From positions 1-7,914 of the forward strand of contig JADLAZ010000265.1 in NCBI GenBank assembly GCA_020849725.1: a DNA stretch of 7,914 nucleotides. The letters run 5' to 3'. The notes below the pieces were generated by a model that saw only the letters and a program-made list of their open reading frames with translations, had not been told where the DNA came from and searched no databases. The DNA comes from Chloroflexota bacterium (lineage in GTDB: Bacteria > Chloroflexota > Chloroflexia > Thermomicrobiales > JADLAZ01). A program made the translations under genes and the position numbers. This document shows positions 5,584 through 7,914 of this stretch, piece after piece; within the stretch, counting starts at the first letter, position 1, and every line of letters starts with the position of its first letter.

Positions 5584-7101
5584 TCAGATCGGCAGTGGGC
5601 GTACCGGCAGCTGGATCTTTGGCCAGCCTAGACGGTCGTGGATCTGGCCAAGCAACTCGAGCAACCCCTCCGGCAGCGCCGAGAGACGCGGCGCGTGCGC
5701 GTCGGCCAGGCTCGGAGGTCCGGCCGCCCGGACCGCGGGCCGGCCGTCGCCCACCACAGGTGTGGCCGGCGATGGGATGTCGGGCAGGCGCGATAGATCG
5801 ATGACCGGTGCGCCGCCGATCGTGCCGCCTCTAGCATAGTAGTCGGCCCAGGCGAGGACCAGGCGCACGTACCACTCGGCGTTGTTGTAGCGGTAGAGGG
5901 CGCGGCGCATGTCACCGGGCGCGCCGCTGTCGCTCAGGTAGAGCGCGGCGGCGTAGACGGCGCTCTCCGGGTCCCAGATGCCGCGGAGGCCGAGGTTCTT
6001 GCCGGTCAGGCGGTCAACGCGGCGCACGTAGGCCTGGTAGGTGCTGGGCAGAAATTGCATCATCCCCAGTGCGTGCTCGTCGATCGTGCCGGCAAACTGA
6101 GGCAGGTAGGGGCCGACGGCGTTCGGCCGGAAGCCACTCTCGACCGCCGCGACAGCCAGCAGGACCTCCACCGGAACCCCGCTGATGCGGGCAGCATTGC
6201 CGAAATAGGTGCGCGCCAGCCGCGGACTCAGCGAGCCGCCCGGCGGTCCGGGTGGCAGGAACGCGGCGATATCGCGATTGTCGGGTGGAGGCGTCCGGGT
6301 CACTGTCGCTGTCGGCGTCATCGTCGCGGTGGCTGTTGGCGACGGTGTCAGCGTGGCGGTGGTGGGCGTCGTCGACCCATCGCCCCTGGTCACGTCCCCG
6401 GTCGCGGACGCATCCGGCTCGCTGCCGGCGTCGTCCACCCCTCCCAGCACGACGAAGGCAGCGACCGCGCGCCGCCGCGACAACTGACCCTGCACGCTGA
6501 TGGACCAGCGACCGGGAGCGGCGTCAGCGGGTAGAGGCACCGAGAAGTAGGCCTGGCCGTCGCGCGTCGTCGTCCGCTCTGCCGAGCCGATAACGGACCC
6601 GTCGCCATCGGTCAGCCAGACCGACAGCCGCTCGCGCTCGCCGAAATCCGCCGCAGCGACGTCCAGCGTCTCCCCTGGCGAGACCTGCTCCGGGGCGACG
6701 TGGACCCGACCACCCTCGCGCAGCGTTACCGTCGGCGGCGCTGGCGTGAGCGAGGCCGCCGCTGGTATCTCGGTCGGCGGCACGGGTGTCGGCGTGTCCG
6801 GCAGTGCCGTGGCGGTCGGCGGGAGCGTCGTGACGGCCGGCGCCGCCGTCGGCATGGGCGACGGTGGAACCGGCGAGTCCGCTGGCGTCGCCGGCGGTAC
6901 GGTCGCGGATGGCGCTGGTTCTGTGGCCACGGGCGCGGTGGCTGGCGGTGCTGGTGCTGTCACAGTTGGCGGAGCGACCGTGCCCGTCACGCCTGGGATC
7001 GGCGTGGAGGCGACGACACGCGGCGCTGGCAGCACCATCATGGCGCTGACCAGAATGGCCAGATAAATGGCCAGCCGCGATGGAAGGCCGGGTCGGGTCA
7101 T
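5584..7101 (-). CDS. Secreted lytic transglycosylase (SLT/MltB-like muramidase) with Ig-like domain and Thr/Pro linkers
   Basis: This probable peptidoglycan-cleaving lytic transglycosylase acts outside the cytoplasmic membrane. The 505-residue product starts with a signal peptide: basic MTRPGLPSR, a hydrophobic core at 10-26, and probable cleavage near residues 31-33. No lipobox cysteine is present. A low-complexity Ala/Pro/Thr linker (34-124) leads to a beta-rich, Ig-like domain (about 125-220, with RWSISVQG at 198-205). A second Thr-rich linker (243-273, TATATMTPTATVT) follows. The catalytic domain (about 290-425) has VAAVESGFRPNAVG (317-330) with the likely acid/base Glu321. It also has GMMQFLPSTY (346-355), AALYLS (385-390) and YNNAEWYVRLVLAWADYY (405-422), the soluble and MltB-type lysozyme-fold blocks. 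The last 80 residues are Pro-rich and unrecognised. The ATG at 7101 is chosen because AAGGAG (7108-7113) lies six bases upstream and it gives a clean signal peptide. The longer open frame is not supported. Confidence 0.9.
   Translation of the reverse strand: MTRPGLPSRLAIYLAILVSAMMVLPAPRVVASTPIPGVTGTVAPPTVTAPAPPATAPVATEPAPSATVPPATPADSPVPPSPMPTAAPAVTTLPPTATALPDTPTPVPPTEIPAAASLTPAPPTVTLREGGRVHVAPEQVSPGETLDVAAADFGERERLSVWLTDGDGSVIGSAERTTTRDGQAYFSVPLPADAAPGRWSISVQGQLSRRRAVAAFVVLGGVDDAGSEPDASATGDVTRGDGSTTPTTATLTPSPTATATMTPTATVTRTPPPDNRDIAAFLPPGPPGGSLSPRLARTYFGNAARISGVPVEVLLAVAAVESGFRPNAVGPYLPQFAGTIDEHALGMMQFLPSTYQAYVRRVDRLTGKNLGLRGIWDPESAVYAAALYLSDSGAPGDMRRALYRYNNAEWYVRLVLAWADYYARGGTIGGAPVIDLSRLPDIPSPATPVVGDGRPAVRAAGPPSLADAHAPRLSALPEGLLELLGQIHDRLGWPKIQLPVRPLPI
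6290..6375. repeat. Degenerate Thr/Pro-codon repeat (second linker of the transglycosylase)
   Basis: On the plus strand this stretch is a run of imperfect short units such as GTCGCTGTCGGC and GTCGCGGTGGC, which on the minus strand encode alternating Thr, Ala, Val and Pro. It is a low-complexity coding repeat inside the transglycosylase gene and is likely to vary in length between strains. A similar but more degenerate stretch at about 6740-7000 encodes the first linker. Neither is a separate element. Confidence 0.5.
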
Positions 7102-7240
7102 GATACGCTCCTTCGCGCAGGGTTCGGAGCGGTGACACGCAACGGGCCACACATCCGGGCAATGGTAGCGGACGGTCGCGCTGATTGCCACCAGCGCACC
7201 CGGAGCGGCCACTCGCCACACCGGCGCCCGTGCAATCTAA

Positions 7241-7260
7241 CGGCATAACATACTGTTTTC
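7241..7260. promoter_or_regulatory. AT-rich promoter patch between the transglycosylase and acetyltransferase genes
   Basis: The 195-base divergent gap (7102-7296) contains one clearly AT-richer patch, CATAACATACTGTTTT. It offers a plus-strand -10 (CATACT, 7249-7254, four of six matches) about 40 bases before the acetyltransferase ATG. On the minus strand TATGTT could serve the transglycosylase with a long leader of over 100 bases. No clear -35 box is seen for either, and nothing else was recognised in this gap. Confidence 0.25.
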
Positions 7261-7296
7261 GCCAGGACTCGGTGTCACAGGGGCGCGGTAGAAGCC

Positions 7297-7806
7297 ATGC
7301 GAATCGTCCGCGGCAATCGGGTCGCTCTGCGACCGCTGCAATCGAGTGATGCTCCGGTGATGCTGGCGCTGTATCGCGGCAACGCTCGCTTCCTGCAGCC
7401 GTGGGACCCCGCGCGCCCAGCCGGCTTCTACACGCTCGCCTACCAGCAGGACATGATTCGGGCCGGACTGGCCGACGAGAGCCACGACCGCGCCTATACC
7501 TATGGCATCGTCCTGCAGGAGTCGGGCGAACTAATCGGCCGGCTGCGGCTGTCTAACGTCGTGCGCGGGGTCTTCCAGAATGCCTACCTGGGCTACTGGT
7601 TAGCCCAGGACCACAACGGTCAGGGATTGATGACCGAGGCCGTCGGACTGGCGATCGGTGACGGCTTCGCCTCGCTCCGGTTGCATCGCATCCAGGCCGC
7701 GACGTTGCTCTACAACCATGCCTCACAGCGCGTGCTGATCAAGAATGGGTTCCGACAGGAAGGTCTGGCCGAGCGCTACCTGCTCATTAGAGTTCGCTCA
7801 GAATAA
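7297..7806 (+). CDS. RimJ-like GNAT N-acetyltransferase, 3' end apparently replaced by an insertion
   Basis: This GNAT enzyme resembles RimJ/RimL, which transfer acetyl from acetyl-CoA to the N-terminus of ribosomal proteins. It matches what I recall of E. coli RimJ closely. FLQPWDP (32-38) parallels FLKPWEP, and SNVVRGVFQNAYLGY (86-100) parallels SNVVRGSFHACYLGY. QDHNGQGLMTEA (104-115) is the acetyl-CoA pyrophosphate loop (Q/RxxGxG), and NHASQRVLIKNGF (130-142) is the usual C-terminal block. GLAERYLLI (156-164) should be followed by something like DGQWRDHVL and about 20 more residues. Instead RVRSE and a stop follow. The product has 169 residues where the family has roughly 180-195. The simplest reading is loss of the last strand through an insertion at about 7790; the remaining protein may be unstable or inactive. 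The start is the ATG at 7297, with only a weak ribosome binding site (GTAGAAG). Confidence 0.85.
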   Translation: MRIVRGNRVALRPLQSSDAPVMLALYRGNARFLQPWDPARPAGFYTLAYQQDMIRAGLADESHDRAYTYGIVLQESGELIGRLRLSNVVRGVFQNAYLGYWLAQDHNGQGLMTEAVGLAIGDGFASLRLHRIQAATLLYNHASQRVLIKNGFRQEGLAERYLLIRVRSE

Positions 7807-7914
7807 GCCTATGGTAAGCTGCCGGCCACGCGCCGGGCGGCGGCGCGGGTGGAGCCAGCGGAGGACGCCATGATCGCGCGCTACGACTACCTGAGCCGCC
7901 ATCCCGACGTCTTC
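7787..7914 (+). mobile_element. Probable left end of an insertion sequence (IS5-superfamily-like), partial
   Basis: The boundary is placed where the acetyltransferase stops matching its family (after codon 164, ending at 7788) and 80 bases before a transposase-like start. TTA (7787-7789) or TTAG (7787-7790) would fit the short target duplications known for IS5-superfamily elements (TNA or YTAR). GAGTTCGCTC from 7790 would be the start of the terminal inverted repeat. The right end and second target copy lie outside the window, so neither terminal repeat nor duplication can be confirmed. Inside are a spaced TAAGC pair (7804-7808, 7815-7819) and a GC hairpin (7829-7847) ahead of the transposase ribosome binding site. 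Confidence 0.45.
7870..7914 (+). CDS. N-terminus of a probable IS5-superfamily transposase, 3'-partial
   Basis: Only 15 codons are present before the window ends. The encoded start, MIARYDYLSRHPDVF, resembles the N-terminal block of DDE transposases of the IS5 superfamily, which commonly begin with a Tyr-x-x-Leu-x-x-x-Pro-x-x-Phe pattern followed by a Thr-Gly-Leu stretch. The ATG at 7870 is preceded by GGAGG (7860-7864) at five bases, a strong ribosome binding site. The call rests on this short motif and on the disrupted gene just upstream. The catalytic DDE residues would lie outside the window. An unrelated short protein that shares the motif by chance remains possible. Confidence 0.5.
   Translation, partial: MIARYDYLSRHPDVF

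Noticed and set aside
5568..5597. Inverted repeat (CTGCCG at 5570-5575, CGGCAG at 5590-5595) between convergent stops, as a bidirectional terminator
   Set aside because: The stem is short, the loop is 14 bases and no T-tract follows on either strand, so an intrinsic terminator is not supported.
4687..5631. Long plus-strand frame overlapping the cyclase and the 110-residue gene
   Set aside because: It is Arg-rich with no motif, offset from the clear cyclase frame, and spans two better supported genes. It is a typical high-GC shadow frame.
6700..7248. Arg/Trp/Gly-rich and Gly/Ala/Val-rich plus-strand frames opposite the transglycosylase linker
   Set aside because: The composition is the antisense image of Thr/Pro/Ala codons. 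The minus strand has a ribosome binding site, signal peptide and catalytic domain, so the plus-strand frames are artefacts.

Overview
The window is about 7.9 kb of GC-rich, gene-dense bacterial DNA. It carries nine recognisable protein genes and the first codons of a tenth, with no RNA gene and no CRISPR array seen. The best guess for the source is a GC-rich member of the Chloroflexota or a similar lineage. That is inference from style: a secreted muramidase with long Thr/Pro/Ala linkers, a NIPSNAP protein, a prokaryotic PPC/DUF296 protein and a GGPP-synthase-type prenyltransferase. No marker gene fixes the phylum.

Layout, left to right. Positions 1-965 (+) hold the 3' part of a MalY/PatB-type PLP-dependent C-S lyase or aminotransferase, cut by the window edge. 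Convergent to it is rlmN (993-2105, -), the radical-SAM 23S rRNA/tRNA adenine-C2 methyltransferase. Divergent from rlmN is a long-chain polyprenyl diphosphate synthase (2250-3323, +), followed by a NIPSNAP protein with its own TATAAT box (3422-3850, +). A PPC/DUF296 protein (3890-4393, -) converges on the NIPSNAP gene. It is divergent from a cyclase/kynurenine-formamidase-like metal hydrolase (4532-5188, +), which probably shares a transcript with an unrecognised 110-residue protein (5232-5564, +). A secreted lytic transglycosylase with an Ig-like domain and low-complexity linkers lies at 5584-7101 (-). Divergent from it is a RimJ-like GNAT acetyltransferase (7297-7806, +).

The most notable event is at the right edge. 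The acetyltransferase matches its family up to residue 164, then ends in five unrelated residues and a stop. About 60 bases later a good ribosome binding site precedes an ORF whose first residues look like an IS5-superfamily transposase. The simplest reading is an insertion sequence inserted in the last codons of the acetyltransferase gene, with its left end at about position 7790 and the rest outside the window.

For the most part the genes are independent housekeeping or accessory units on alternating strands, not one pathway. The only candidate module is the PPC protein / cyclase / 110-residue protein group, which shares a 138-base divergent control region holding an extended -10 box and a hairpin. 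I see no convincing new defence, mobile or biosynthetic system here.
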